Below are positions 1 to 10,977 of a DNA stretch of 64,000 bases, piece by piece (within the stretch, counting starts at the first letter, position 1; every line of letters begins with the position of its first letter). The position numbers and the translations under genes are program-made. The notes beneath the pieces are model-generated. The model was not told the DNA's origin. It was given only the letters and a program-made list of their open reading frames with translations, and made no database searches. Origin of the DNA: Aedes albopictus (lineage: Eukaryota > Arthropoda > Insecta > Diptera > Culicidae); NCBI RefSeq assembly GCF_035046485.1, contig NC_085138.1, positions 360,347,238 to 360,411,237 on the forward strand, read 5' to 3'.

Positions 1-1034
1 GGCCTGCGTGGCCATGGTGGACTAGCTCCAACAAAAATTTGTCAAATTCCGTGTGAGAGTAAGCAGGCCAGCATAAATTCGTGCATTAATCCATTCTTTA
101 TCACAACTGGTAACCGATAATGACAAGATCTCGAAAGTTTTTGTTCCAGACAAAACGGAAGCTGAATTTGTTGCGTAACTCATAAATAATCAGTTTTTAC
201 CGATCAAAAATCGAAGCTTTTTGATGATACATCTTCAGCAGGTTGCGACATTGTCATTATTGTTGCGCGATGGTTGAATTTTGATTCAACGGTTCTAGTG
301 GAATATACAAGAATTTATTAGGTGGTATTAGGTGAGAAAGCAAGGATCAATGTAGAGGAGTTTATATGGTCGGCGGCGATAAGTGGACTAGACGATATTT
401 TATCTTACTATGGCTTACAACATTCTTTCAACAATCGAAAAAACTTTTCGCCATAGCCCACGTCTACTATGTACAAGCATTGGAAACACATGTTTCAGGT
501 GCACCGAGCAAGACGGGTTCGGTCGTCTTGCGAATCAACCCAACCATCAATCGACTCCCAAACAAATGGTTGTTTTCCTTCTTCTGTGCGCTTCCACCAG
601 CAGCCATAGCTATTACCATAGAGTCAGTCGTATAGTGTAGTCATTTGTTTACATTCCCCATTTACGACCTAGCGAACCGACGACCGCGCCACCTATTATT
701 GCGAGCAGCCAGCCGCCCGCCAGCCAGCGCGTAGTGTCTTTTCGACGAGGGAGTTGTACCCCGGATGGACCCAAAGGCAAATGGATTACGCTGCAGCTGG
801 TACTGCAGTGCAGCACATTGATTGTGGAGAAAAACTTTCGCTTTCGTTTGAATTACAATCGATGCGAACTTGAGCTGAGCAGGGCGAGTTATGTTTGCTT
901 TGATGCGATGTTTTGTATGCAGAGTAGCCTATTCTTGTCTGTTTTTATTGCCGTTGGTATTTTTGTACTGACTTCGGAAACAGCAGATAACTTTGTAATA
1001 TGTTATGTTACTGGGTTTGAAATTTATTATCTAC
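1..1034. other. no recognisable gene; mostly low-repeat DNA
   Basis: Open frames at 366-635 and 734-1096 have no motif I recognise, overlap other frames and show no intron or gene context. The segment from about 640 to 860 is GC-richer, with clustered CCAGCCAGCG-type words, and contains none of the window's repeats. It could be single-copy host DNA. I assign no function. Confidence 0.5.
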
Positions 1035-1040
1035 CAAGCC

Positions 1041-1107
1041 CAGTTTCAGTTCAGTTTCAGTTCAGTTTCAGTTCAGTTTCAGTTCAGTTTCAGTAAGTTT
1101 CAGTTTA
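1041..1107. repeat. 11-bp tandem repeat (CAGTTTCAGTT)n
   Basis: About five uninterrupted copies of an 11-bp unit, CAGTTTCAGTT, followed by two degraded partial copies. The period is not a multiple of three, which argues against coding use even though an open frame crosses it. Confidence 0.9.
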
Positions 1108-1928
1108 AAATTTCAGTTTCAAGATTCTGTCAAACATCCGGATTAAAATTTAAGTTAATCACGCATGAGTTTCTCAAGTTGTTATGCGATACACCTTAAT
1201 GGAGATAATCATCGCATTATTTGGTGTAGAAAATCAGCATTGGGCCTTTAAACCACCCCATACAAACATTGAAGTAAATGATCCTCTGTCACGCACTCCG
1301 TTGTCCAGATCAGTCGAGTCATAACAGCTGTTCGGCGAGAAAGTCCCTTTCGTTCACCTCGCTCGGTCAGTGGCCTAATTGGTGATTTAACTTATCATGA
1401 TTGCACCCATATTGGTCGAATGAATAGCTAATCTAAAAACTTAAATAAAAAACACTGAAACGCATCGCCATACGGCATGCTCTGGTTATTATAAAAAATA
1501 TACTCAAACGGTAAACCAGTTTTCACTTTCGTTTGAAACTAGCCGACGCAGCGCTACTGCTACTCCTAACGATCCATAAGTGCAAGATGTTGTAAAACGT
1601 CGAAACTTATGTGCAAGTCCGGCACAACTAAACATAATTGATAACACTCGGCGTGTTATTGTTTTCTATGAGATGGGGAGATTGGGTTATACAGTGCCTT
1701 TAATGAAAGGCAAGGAAATGTGTAAAATATTGATTTAAATTGCTCATAAGTGGAAGTCTAAACTATAGTCAGGAAGTTGGACCAAGTATATGGTTATGGA
1801 TAGAGACCGAGGCAGGCCTTGGTGCTGAAGTACTGATTGATGGAGTATCAAACAAAGTTGTTGAAAAATATGTGTGCACTTGTGACATTTTACAATGCTA
1901 TTTCTCGTGACGCAAAAGTCCAATTGCA
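1108..1928. other. no gene or known element seen
   Basis: AT-rich sequence with stops in all frames. I see no tRNA-like head, terminal inverted repeat or coding similarity here. Confidence 0.4.
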
Positions 1929-1939
1929 GCTGAAAATAT

Positions 1940-2120
1940 GTTTTTTTTATCTGTATTAACGAGATTTTTAGCCCTGGGCTAGTTCATCTCGGGACCCACG
2001 CTTTACCTCCCTTCCGAAGGAAAAACTCACATTTTGCGAGTTTGTCGGGAGTGGGATTCGATCCCAGGTCCTCGGCGTGATAGTCAAATGTTCTAACCAT
2101 CACACCAGGTCCGCTCCACT
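1940..2120 (-). mobile_element. tRNA-headed SINE with 11-bp TSD
   Basis: On the minus strand, the head near 2118-2050 has an A-box-like stretch (GGTGTGATGGTTAGAAC) and a B box (GGATCGAATCC), as in a tRNA-derived Pol III promoter. The body continues to about 1940 and ends in an A-rich tail (a T run on the plus strand). An 11-bp direct repeat, GCTGAAAATAT, flanks it at 1929-1939 and 2121-2131. This is a target-site duplication made by LINE machinery. A diverged copy of the same family lies near 8921-9075. Confidence 0.88.
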
Positions 2121-2532
2121 GCTGAAAATATAATATGCTTTTGACTGAAGTGTAATCGTCGTTCAAGACCGATAAAAAAGGAGCACTACCATATGCTCTA
2201 GTTGATTTCAAAGTTGATTTCCAAGGAATCAACTGATGCATATTATACCGAATTCCCCCTAGATGTGAACCATGTTCCATAACAATTTTCGAATCAAATC
2301 GATATTATCTATTTTCTCGAATTTCCCATTCACTGAGTAAGCATAAAAAGGTAACGCAGTCAGCTCACTAGGTTGCATAATGCACACCAAAGCTCCACAT
2401 CCGATATAGTTTTTTTTTTCTTCTGTCCTCTATCTCTTCTCTGTATCACTCCGCATCGTGACGAAGACGATGTTGAACAACGCTCATGTACGGAACGGAG
2501 ATCAATCATCGGCATCATCTTGAGCTTGGCTT

Positions 2533-2566
2533 GATCGATCGATCGGAATCGGAATCGGAATCGGAA
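2533..2566. repeat. short GATC and (CGGAAT)n simple repeats
   Basis: Three GATC units run directly into about four copies of the hexamer CGGAAT. It is a simple-sequence tract only. Confidence 0.85.
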
Positions 2567-3139
2567 AGTACACCCATGTACCTGCTGCGATGGGCTGCCT
2601 TATGCGTTATGAGATTTGTAAGTTGCGTTGCATAATGACGATGCCGAAAATATAGGTACCCCGTACCCGCATTTGCCTATGCACGGCGCAGCAGCCGAAA
2701 GGCAGTAGGTTTTTGGTGCCTTTTGTTCATGGTTCCGTTTCCGAATTTGTTTGTGGCAGTCAATTTGAAGTCGAGTTTCGAGGTTTGCCCATTAATAGTA
2801 GAGTTGATCATAGGAAATTTGAAAAGTGGGATTATTAGAGTGCGTAACTTTGGGAGCAATTTGGATACAAGGTGCATCGAGATGCTTATATATTGAGCAT
2901 CTAGGTTTTATTGGAATTAGTTTGCAGCGGGATTTTGACACCCTTGGCACATTTTGTTACTGAACCAAACCATTTTTGTTTATTCTTAACCACTCAATCT
3001 AATTTACAGCTCTTTTGTCCACTAGGGCACGTGAGCGATTCTAATTGGCAGCTGCACTTCCACTTTTGTACAGCACCAAACTGTATTCCATTATTCTACT
3101 ATATCAAACAGCTTGCTTTTTGCGCTGCTTTCACTTTCT

Positions 3140-3410
3140 AACCTATCTTGGTAGAATGATGAGCTTGTGGATGTTGATGTGTGGATATTGGTTGTTCCTT
3201 TTCCCAGTCCGATTGGGGGTCCATTATGAGTTGCCGTTCGCTGGTGTTCAAGTATCCGAGTCCGTTTGAGCCATGGCCTCAGAATGGGGTCAGTGTCAGC
3301 TGCTCTCAGGGGCAAAAAAGCAACTGACGAAAGTGCAGGGGCCGGGATCGAACCCATGACCATCTGCTTATGAAGCCAACGTGTGACTACTTGCGTCACG
3401 GGCCCCGAAC
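3140..3410 (-). mobile_element. Feilai-like tRNA-derived SINE
   Basis: The minus-strand head at about 3409-3340 reads like a tRNA: a GTGACGCAAGTAGTC A-box region, then GGTTCGATCCC as B box. A 150-200 bp body with clustered CATCAACATCCAC-type words follows. The B-box spacing and body type fit the tRNA-derived SINEs abundant in Aedes. I did not find a clear target-site duplication, so the tail boundary near 3140 is approximate. Confidence 0.72.
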
Positions 3411-3798
3411 CCAAACATATTTATGAACTAACATATAAAGCTAGGAAGGACATCAAGAAGATTTAAATACAGTTTTCGTCAAATTTCAAGACCCATGCCA
3501 CCATCGATAAAGCTTGTTTAACTACTTATATTAGTGAAGCTCAGTTTAAACTAATTTCTTTTCACGCACCTTTTTTACGCGGTTTCATTTTACACAATTT
3601 TCCTATACGATTTTCTCGAAATTACGTGATGCGCTTTTGGAAAGATTCTTTTCTCCTGATTGCTATTTCTTTCCGACGTTTCCTTCTACCAGAGATCTCT
3701 CTTATCATCCTTAATACCCTGTCAAAATTTAAAGACGATTCGGTATACGACATCATATAACATCTGAGCGGCGCCATTCGTGTGATGCGCCAACAACA
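3411..3798. other. no gene seen; AT-rich repeat-like DNA
   Basis: Short AT-rich stretch without recognisable coding or element termini. It lies between the SINE and the Helitron-like element. Confidence 0.4.
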
Positions 3799-4587
3799 TC
3801 ATATACAGGGGATTTATTATATATCTATTAGCTGTATCTTGTCGGAAAGTGCATAAAAAATTCTCAAATTTTTACATGTAAATTCCCTCTAATTTACTTG
3901 AATTTGAATATGTTTAGAAAGGCAATAAATTGAAAAAAAAAAATAAAATACGGGATGCATGTTAAAATTCGACCAAATTACAAAAAAAAAATATAATAAA
4001 CTAAGGACTGGGACTTCATTTTTTTATAAAGTCAAACGTTTTCCAATGCTCATTATATAAGTCATGAATGCTCAAAATTTAATTACATTCAGATCATAGA
4101 ATTCGGAGATATAACAGTTCAAAGTTGGCAATCAGATATTTGTGCCTTTTACTAGAATCTTTCTTACTTCATGTAGAATAGTCCGAACTTTGCTAAATTT
4201 GGATCATTAATAGACATCTGATTGACCAACTTACAGTACAAATTTCAGAATTTTTGATGCAGTTTTTGAAAAGTTACAGCTAGTTGATCATTTTTGAAAA
4301 GAGAAAATTTTGCCTGTCCCGATCATTTTGTCTGTCCCCTGTATATAAAAATACAGTGACTTAATATATGGCACAGCGCATAACTTGCGAATGGAACGTC
4401 CGATTCGGGTTGTCTTTGTTTTGTTAAGTTAGTTTTCACCCAAGGAAGGTTCATGAGGCAAAAAAAAATCAATGATAAAATTGAGATTTATTGAAAATCG
4501 ATTTTCATACATTTTGAACGGGTACTCGGGACTTAGAACGAAAAAAAAAAACGCAACAGGCAAGGCAACGTTTGCCGGGAACAGCTA
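3799..4587 (+). mobile_element. Helitron-like non-autonomous element, split by a MITE
   Basis: The 3' end reads GTTTGCCGGGAACAGCTAG and stops at CTAG, with T as the next base. The 5' end is TC preceded by A, continuing as TCATATA and then, after the nested MITE, TATAAAAATAC. Known Helitrons start with TC, end with CTRR and insert between A and T, and all three features hold here. The copy at 10719-10977 shares the same 3' terminus. No helicase or Rep gene is present. The 5' join is inferred by mentally removing the MITE. Confidence 0.6.
3806..4341. mobile_element. mariner-type (TA) MITE, 536 bp
   Basis: The termini are CAGGGGA at left and TCCCCTG at right, in inverted orientation, with TA (or TATA) on both sides. 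This fits the TA target duplication of Tc1/mariner elements. The interior is AT-rich with no transposase frame. It sits seven bases inside the 5' end of the Helitron-like element. Confidence 0.75.
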
Positions 4588-4716
4588 GTATAGTTATGAA
4601 AACGAAACTCAGTTGAAGCAAAAGTTTTTTTTTATTGAAATATAATGATTTGTTTGCTTCATAAACGTTAATATATAGTTATTATGCTGATCTGAATAAA
4701 ATTCGTGAAATGCACA

Positions 4717-5099
4717 TGTCGAGGCCAGCAGCAAGACACCGGGGTGAAACGCACCGTACTAGTATGCCTTATGCTGCCAGCTTAGACTACAGCTCCGTCT
4801 CACAACTCACGTTTGACGTTACTTGTCTTTATGATCATGATAAATCCTCAGGACAATATTGTTATTGTTACATTGCCTCGTATTGATTTCCTTTGTTCCA
4901 TATTGAACTATTGTAACTCCGTTTCTATACAACATTGTATACAACAATACGATTATAAGGCTCTTTATGCAGTATCAATAGAGTAGAGCCGAATATAAAT
5001 AGCACACAATGTAATGTATCAAGCAGTCTCAAATAAACCATAGGAGTGACAAGTACTATCCGTGTTTAAGTCTCGTCCCGGAACGTATCTGCGATAACA
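4717..5099 (+). mobile_element. solo LTR (383 bp) with 5-bp TSD GCACA
   Basis: The sequence starts TGTCGAGG and ends GATAACA, giving the TG...CA termini of an LTR. The pentamer GCACA is directly repeated at 4712-4716 and 5100-5104. A TATAAAT box lies at 4994-5000 and an AATAAA signal at 5032-5037, in the order of an LTR promoter and polyadenylation site, so the element reads on the plus strand. No internal region is present, so it is a recombination-derived solo LTR. A 5-bp TSD fits Ty1/copia or BEL/Pao, but I cannot assign the superfamily. Confidence 0.85.
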
Positions 5100-5104
5100 G
5101 CACA

Positions 5105-5872
5105 TATGGTACTCATATGAAAAACACATGGATCGTCGGAAGTTTTGGAAATTTCCACGATAACTCAACTGTTTTGACAATTCAAACATTTTCAGCCAAA
5201 ACTGAAAATTTTGGAAATTTTATGGACAAGTCTCATCGTAATTTCTAAAAAAATACAGGGAAAAAATAGTTTTGCAAGGAAAAAATATCGGAGAGGATTT
5301 TTTCTGTAAAATACCGACGAACAATTTTTGATAAACTTTGAAAAAAATATGTTTAGGTAATTTCCTGTGCAAAACATCGTTCAATTGTTATGGAGCGCCA
5401 GTCCGAGCACCAGCTTCGTTTTCAATCCGTCTAACTTTTCTAATAACAGCACAGGTGCAACGGTTAAAATACTAGAACTTATGCAGGACTAAATGGAATC
5501 TAGAACCTTTATTTTTGAATTTTTGGAAAAGAACGTCTTACAAAAAATATTTCATATCAGATCACCACCCCACCCCCAGAAATGACTCCATTCATACCAT
5601 TTGTAAGGAGTGCCACAAATAATTTTACTGAGGAAGAACAATGCTAAAATTATAAAAAGCTCTATTTTTCCAAAATAATCAATTTTCAAATTGCTTTTTA
5701 GAATTGCGCCAGAGGTCCACCGTAAGTGACTACCGTGGATTTTGTAAAAAATGCCTGCATGTTTTCAGCAAAAACTTTATGTGACTTTACTGATGATTAG
5801 ACGAATTAGACATAAATTTACGAAGAAATTTTTATACTTCTTTTTATGTCTCGGCCACATCTTTATTTTTAG
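5105..5872. other. no gene or clear element seen
   Basis: AT-rich DNA with many TTTTGGAAATTT-like words and no coding signal. Confidence 0.4.
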
Positions 5873-6464
5873 CCCTCTAATACCCAATCCCACCTTTAGA
5901 CGGGGTATAGTTTGAGCATTTTTGTAATTTTTGTTTCGTGGAAAATTATTTTTATTATTTTTTGGCTGATATTTAGGATTGTTCTGTTTATCTCAAAATG
6001 GTTTTTGCTGTATTTTAAAGCGTATTTAATTGATGTTTTAGTCACCTTTTAGAAGTCATTGTTTGTTTTGTATTGAAACGCTTCAATTACCATATTTTAA
6101 ATTTCTCCCAAATCATTCTATCCTTGTTTAAAAGTTTAAGGGAATCGAATACACTTTTAATTTATTTTCCTTAAAATTACAAGGAAAATAAAATTTTCTG
6201 CGAAAAAAAATTAAAAAAAATATTATTTCAACAATAATCATAAAATTTCAAAATGTTTTCATCTCAAAAATCCGTTCCCCAAATTGGCTTCCAGGAAAAA
6301 TATAAAAGTGTGGAGATGTTCAAAATTAATAATTAGAAAAATCAAAAACAGAAATTCACGAAATCAAGAATTAAAAAGAATCATCTTCCAAAACAGGCTT
6401 AAATCGATTTTAGATGACGAAAAATGATATTTAGATCAAAATAAAAAATTTGGGTATTAGAGGG
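5873..6464. mobile_element. TTAA-flanked MITE, 592 bp, 15-bp perfect TIR
   Basis: The ends are perfect 15-bp inverted repeats: CCCTCTAATACCCAA at 5873 and its complement ending at 6464. The right flank is TTAA and the left flank is TTAG, a one-base decay of TTAA. TTAA duplication is the signature of piggyBac-type transposases. The interior is AT-rich and non-coding. The transposase source is inferred from the target only. Confidence 0.85.
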
Positions 6465-6783
6465 TTAACACCATTGAATTTATGAAGCTTTCCTCGAAAT
6501 TTGTCTAGAATTTTCATGAATTGAGACATTTGCATTGCATTTGCATTCAGAACGTTAATTAGAAACACTTTCAAGATACAAATTTGAAAAAAATATTTTT
6601 TTAAATTTCTTTGGAAAATTCACCGCAATCAATAATTTTCCTAAAAACCGTGCTCCTGCGTTTCTGCTAAGAACTGATCGTATAGCTCCACCAGAAAAAT
6701 TACAAAAAATAGGAACTACTCCAGATATTTTGTGTAAAGTTGCATGCAAATTTTGGATGTTCGAGGGTTCGACTGTTTGGATG

Positions 6784-7013
6784 TAACGATTGGCGGGAGT
6801 TCGGCTTTGCAGTCTAAAGTTCTCTAGATAGACCGTTTAGGACTCGTCTCTACGTTTCGGCAATTGTTGGTGCCTTCTTCAGGGGGAAAATCATGAATAT
6901 TTATGATTGTTCCCTTGAAGAAGACATCAACAATTGCCGAAACGTAGGGACGAGTCCTAAACGGTCGTTCTAGAGAACTTTAGACTTCAAAGCCGAACTC
7001 CCGCCAATCGTTA
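6784..7013. mobile_element. Penelope-type terminal hairpin (inverted arms)
   Basis: Two arms of about 103 bp (6784-6887 and 6911-7013) are near-perfect inverted complements starting TAACGATTGGCGGG. Each arm contains the strongly structured module GGCAATTGTTGG...CTTCTTCAG. On the minus strand at 6882-6841 it reads CTGAAGA, a GGCA/TGCC stem, GAAA and then GTC, which resembles a small hammerhead ribozyme core as described for Penelope-like element repeats. The right arm is mutated in this core. No coding sequence is present. Confidence 0.65.
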
Positions 7014-7084
7014 ATTCATTTTGTTTATTTTGGATATTAAAAAAAATCGATCACACATTTTTCACATCACATCAATGATTTTTT

Positions 7085-7211
7085 TTAACCCTCGAGCAGT
7101 CGCGTCTTTGATTACCTGCAGCGACGCCCCGCTCACGCTGTGTACCACATGCGAGCATTTTTCATGGTGCGTGTACTCAGTACACGACGCGACCGCTCCC
7201 GGGGTAATTAA
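7085..7211 (-). mobile_element. short TTAA-flanked MITE (copy 1 of a ~115-bp family)
   Basis: TTAA occurs at both ends (7085-7088 and 7208-7211), with related ends CCCTCGAGCAG and an inverted, decayed counterpart. The body is GC-rich and is the reverse complement of the element at 8385-8499. Confidence 0.85.
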
Positions 7212-7419
7212 GTTATGAGTCAGCAGCAAAAAGTGGCTTCAAGAAAAAATTGTTATCACTTTCTTTCGTTCTAGGTAGTTGCATAACAAATCAGAATATG
7301 CGCTTTTTGGATTTCAAAGAAGAAGCAATTGTGTTTTGTTATCCATAATATGGGCAGTGAATAAATTGTATTAAAGTAACTATTACTGACTGGAATACAA
7401 CTCGTGTTGCTTGGGTGGT

Positions 7420-7900
7420 TAAATCCTAAAAAGTTTTTCTTTATTAACTCCGATTGCTGGTGAAATTCCAGAAGAAATTTTCGTAGAAACTGTAGCAGGA
7501 ATTCAAAAAGGGGCATCTGGGTCAATCCAAGAAGGAAATCCTGAAAAAAAAATCCAGAGGTTAGAAACTCTTCCTTCGGAAAATTCTCATCGAATCTCAA
7601 AGAGATCGAAGAGATAACCAAGCTAAAAGTACGAGATAACATAGCAAAAACCCAGAAAATCTCCTACTTTTAGTTTTTTTTCCTGGGATTCTGCTATGTT
7701 ATCTCGTACCATTTAGCTTGGTTATCTCTTCGATTTCTTTGATTGATTCGATGAGAATGTTCCGAAGAAAGAGTTCCAAGTTCCAAGTTAATGCATAGAA
7801 AATATCTTTGAAATTGCATTAAAAGAATCACAGAAGAAACTCCTGGTATTCCTTAAAGGAATACCTGGAGGAATCTTAGAAGATACTCATGGAAGAATGC
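7420..7900. repeat. degenerate GAATTCC-type repeats around a foldback
   Basis: Scattered GGAATTC/GAAATTCC words belong to the same degenerate family A that forms long arrays further right. They enclose the inverted repeat at 7568-7773. Confidence 0.5.
7568..7773. repeat. foldback element, arms of ~88 bp
   Basis: The left arm (7568-7655) and right arm (7683-7773) are near-perfect inverted complements, including the shared words GAAGAGATAACCAAGCT and ACGAGATAACATAGC. The loop is about 27 bp. There is no coding content. It is a MITE-like hairpin of unknown superfamily. Confidence 0.85.
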
Positions 7901-8384
7901 CTTTCGAAAGAGAGGAACATATTCTTCTTTGTCACGTTTCAAAATATTAATCGTTCCAGAAAGTGTGTTATTTTTTAAGCCGTCGTTCCGGGTAATGGAA
8001 CTGTCAGTCTTGCGTTCAACATAAATATACAGATATATAATAATTTCAGTTTTTTCAAAATTCCCAGTTGCACCCCAGAGATTGACCCCTGATTCTTCTG
8101 TCAGCGTGTGCTGGTTGTGAAAGATCGTATTGAATTGCGGCTCGTATTGACAAAAACAGAACATACCTGTGTTCAACTATTGATGTTGATATTTAGAGGT
8201 TATGGCTTTCGATCTTCGGGAGCATTAACTCAAAAACAGATTCATTCCTGAACTTCCTTGCAAGTAATCACTGAAAAGCTTCAGTGAACGTTTTGGAGAA
8301 ATCTTCTATCTTAGGTATATCTCCCTAGATCACTGATTCCCAAAGGGGTCGAAAATGAAGCCGAAGGGGGCGACAATTCGTTAA

Positions 8385-8499
8385 CTCGGAAGCGGTCGCG
8401 TCGTGTACCGAGTACACGCATCATGAAAAATGCACGCTTGTGGTACACAGCGTGAGCGCGGCGTCGCTGCAGGTAGTCAAAGACGCGACTGCTCGAGGG
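8385..8499 (+). mobile_element. short TTAA-flanked MITE (copy 2)
   Basis: TTAA occurs at 8381-8384 and 8500-8503. The body matches the reverse complement of 7089-7207 along almost its whole length. It is nested near the left end of the hAT element. Confidence 0.88.
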
Positions 8500-8920
8500 T
8501 TAAATGAAAATTGGAGGGCGAAAATACCAAACGAGGGGTCGATTGTTTTATGATTTGAAATAATTATTAGTATAAAAATACAAGTCCAGGATATCTACTC
8601 TATGGTGAGAAGTCCCAAATATTTAATGGTGGTTTATTTCGTTTTTATTTAGGAGTACACAGAAAATCAATTAATATAAAAATATTAGAATAATCAAGAG
8701 ATCAACCACCCTCGCTATCTTATAATGACACCTAACCTAACATGATATATAAGGCAAATATTCGTAATTACTTTTTGCCGAAATTATAAAAAAAAACTTT
8801 TTTTTTTCTAACTTGAAATAAAAGTTTTGTTACGAACAAATGAGCACTGGTGAGGAAACTTCAGTTTTATCTGTGGTGACATTTGCGACCCTCAAAGAAA
8901 ATCATGTAGACAATTCTGAT

Positions 8921-9075
8921 TTTTCTATCTTTATTACCGAGATTTTTAGCACGGGGCTAGTTCATCCTGGGATCCACGGCTTTACTTTCAATTCCTTAAT
9001 TAGTTTGTCTAGATCCGATCCCAGGTACTCGTATGTGTAAGTCGCGTGTGTTTACCAACACCCAAGTTCTCACCA
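8921..9075 (-). mobile_element. diverged SINE, same family as 1940-2120
   Basis: The segment shares the words ACCGAGATTTTTAGC, GGGCTAGTTCATC and GATCCCAGGTACTCG with the SINE at 1940-2120, in the same order and orientation. The B-box region is recognisable but decayed, and the boundaries are approximate. Confidence 0.7.
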
Positions 9076-9465
9076 TCGCTTCATACGCGTCAATCTGCGT
9101 TTGAAATTCTTTTAATAAGCTTTACGGAGGAACTCTGATCTTTAATTAATAATAGGTAAAAATTTGAAAACTTTCCAGAAATCTAACGCAACTTTTTCTC
9201 AAAATTCGACAATTTAATTAAAACATAGGAAGTTCTCAAAGTTGTTCGAGGCTTGTCAATTTGGATCACTAACTTTTTCCGAATTCTCAATCACTGTGGA
9301 AAGCTGTTTGAAGATACTCCGATATATTTTCAATTTGCAACACAAAGAATAATTTGAACTGGACTATTATTTGTGGTATCAAAGCCATGAATAAATTTAT
9401 TATTTGTGGAAATACATGGCGTTTATAATGCAACGAAATCAAAATGAGAGCGATGCCTATACAGA

Positions 9466-9682
9466 TACCGTAAACTGGGGTGTAGTTGATCAGTGGGGTG
9501 AACCTGATCACTCAATTGCCTGCGGATATCGACTTTCAAGGAAGCAATAATTATATTTTAAACACTTGCAATCCAACGACGTAACATTAAAATGAAATGG
9601 TAACTTCCTTGAAAGTCTATATCCGTAGATAATTGGGTGATCAGGTTCACCCCACTGATCAACTACACCCCAGTTTACGGTA
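9466..9682. mobile_element. TA-flanked foldback MITE, 217 bp
   Basis: The two ends are inverted complements over about 75 bp, starting TACCGTAAACTGGGGTG. The arms include GATCAGTGGGGTGAACCTG. Outer TA dinucleotides suggest a mariner-type target. It is nested inside the hAT element. Confidence 0.88.
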
Positions 9683-9899
9683 CACAAAATGCCACGGTAT
9701 CGTAAAATACTGGGCTAAGCATAGTGCTAGCCTTTCACTTATAAAAATCGAATCTTACGTAGGGGGGCAAAAATGTTTTTCTTCGCCTCCAAGGGGGCGA
9801 TACCTCCTAAAAGTTTGGGAAACACTGCCCTAGATAATTCTAGGAGTCGCTTTTCGACAGAAGTCATTACAACTAATTGATATCTGACTTAGATTTCAA

Positions 9900-10700
9900 C
9901 AAACTAGGCGGGGAAAATGCTGGAAAAAATAAACTTAACATTTAAAATATTGTACAGAACCGCGACATTTCCTAACATTTCTATATTTCTTTCATTATTT
10001 TTTCACTCGATGTTTTGATGTTGCGATATCAAACAGTAACTATCAGTAAATAGTGCTTCATTTAAACGCATTTTCTCGCATTTTCACCAAACAGCCAATT
10101 AGCATGGGAAGAAAATAGCTGCATTCATCTTCACCGGACGCATCACACCCAACGGCGGCTTACGCATGAAAGCGACAGTGTAGTAACCCAGATTTTTCCC
10201 ACCCATATCATTTAATGCTTCCTTCCTCCGCAACCGCCATCGTCACCATCCTCGTCACCGTCTAGAGGTCCTACCTACCCATAAAAATATGCATTAGCAT
10301 TGAAGCCCATTGGCGGTAAGCCGGTGATCGTTCGAGGCACACATCCGTTGTTATGGTTGCTGTTGCTGATGCTGGTTGGTCGCTTTGTGGTGCTCGGTGG
10401 GATAAGAAAGTGAAACCGCTTCACTAAGCCGGATGGCAGATGTCACTTTGGCGCCGCGTCTAATTGCCACCTCTAAATGTGCAGTGGTGGACGAATTAAT
10501 AGAGTGAACTGATCGATTTTGCGATCGAAGCTTAATGGTATAGTTTGGATTGTCGTGTGAAACTAGCCAGAAATTAATCAAATTTTGAAAAACTTCTTAT
10601 TGGTTTAAAATTAACTGAAAGTACGTCGCATAGGAAATAAAATAAATACTTTAAATCCATGGAAAACTAGCAAAATGTTCCATAACAATTGGGTTAAGCT
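9900..10700. other. low-repeat segment, no gene assigned
   Basis: The region from about 10140 to 10560 has balanced composition and none of the window's repeats, for example CACCATCCTCGTCACCG. It contains no convincing open frame. It is a candidate for single-copy host DNA. Confidence 0.4.
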
Positions 10701-10718
10701 GTTAAATCTATCTATCTA

Positions 10719-10977
10719 TCTATATGAATAAAAATGGAATGGTGTTTGTATGTCACAAATAGGCTCGGGAACGGGCCAACGGATTTACACCATTCTTTCA
10801 GTGTTTCATTCGTGCAGGGCTCCGACGTGTTCGTACGAAAAAATAATTGGGAAAATCGACCGGGAACGCACCGAAAACAAGAAAGTTTGAAATTCCATTT
10901 TACGGGGCAATTTTCTACAGAGCTGCATGTCAAAAAATACAGTAGGCAGGCAGAACGACGTTTGCAGGGTCAGCTAG
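10719..10977 (+). mobile_element. Helitron-like non-autonomous element, 259 bp
   Basis: It starts TCTATATGAATAAAAATGG preceded by A, and ends GTTTGCAGGGTCAGCTAG followed by T. The TC...CTAG termini and the A/T insertion point fit Helitrons. The 3' end is shared with the element ending at 4587. The open frame inside it shows no Rep/helicase motif. Confidence 0.7.

Larger units (their letters stand above)
8331..9827. mobile_element. non-autonomous hAT element, 1497 bp, TSD CCCTAGAT
   Basis: The left end is CACTGATTCCCAAA. The right end, read on the minus strand, is CAGTGTTTCCCAAA, so 12 of 14 positions agree. The octamer CCCTAGAT is directly repeated immediately outside, at 8323-8330 and 9828-9835. 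An 8-bp duplication and a CAGTG...CCCAAA terminus are typical of hAT transposons. No transposase frame is present. Three younger elements lie inside it: a TTAA MITE, a SINE and a TA MITE. Confidence 0.9.

Noticed and set aside
734..1096. coding region of 120 codons
   Set aside because: Ends in an 11-bp simple repeat, has no recognisable motif, and overlaps another frame equally long for its composition.
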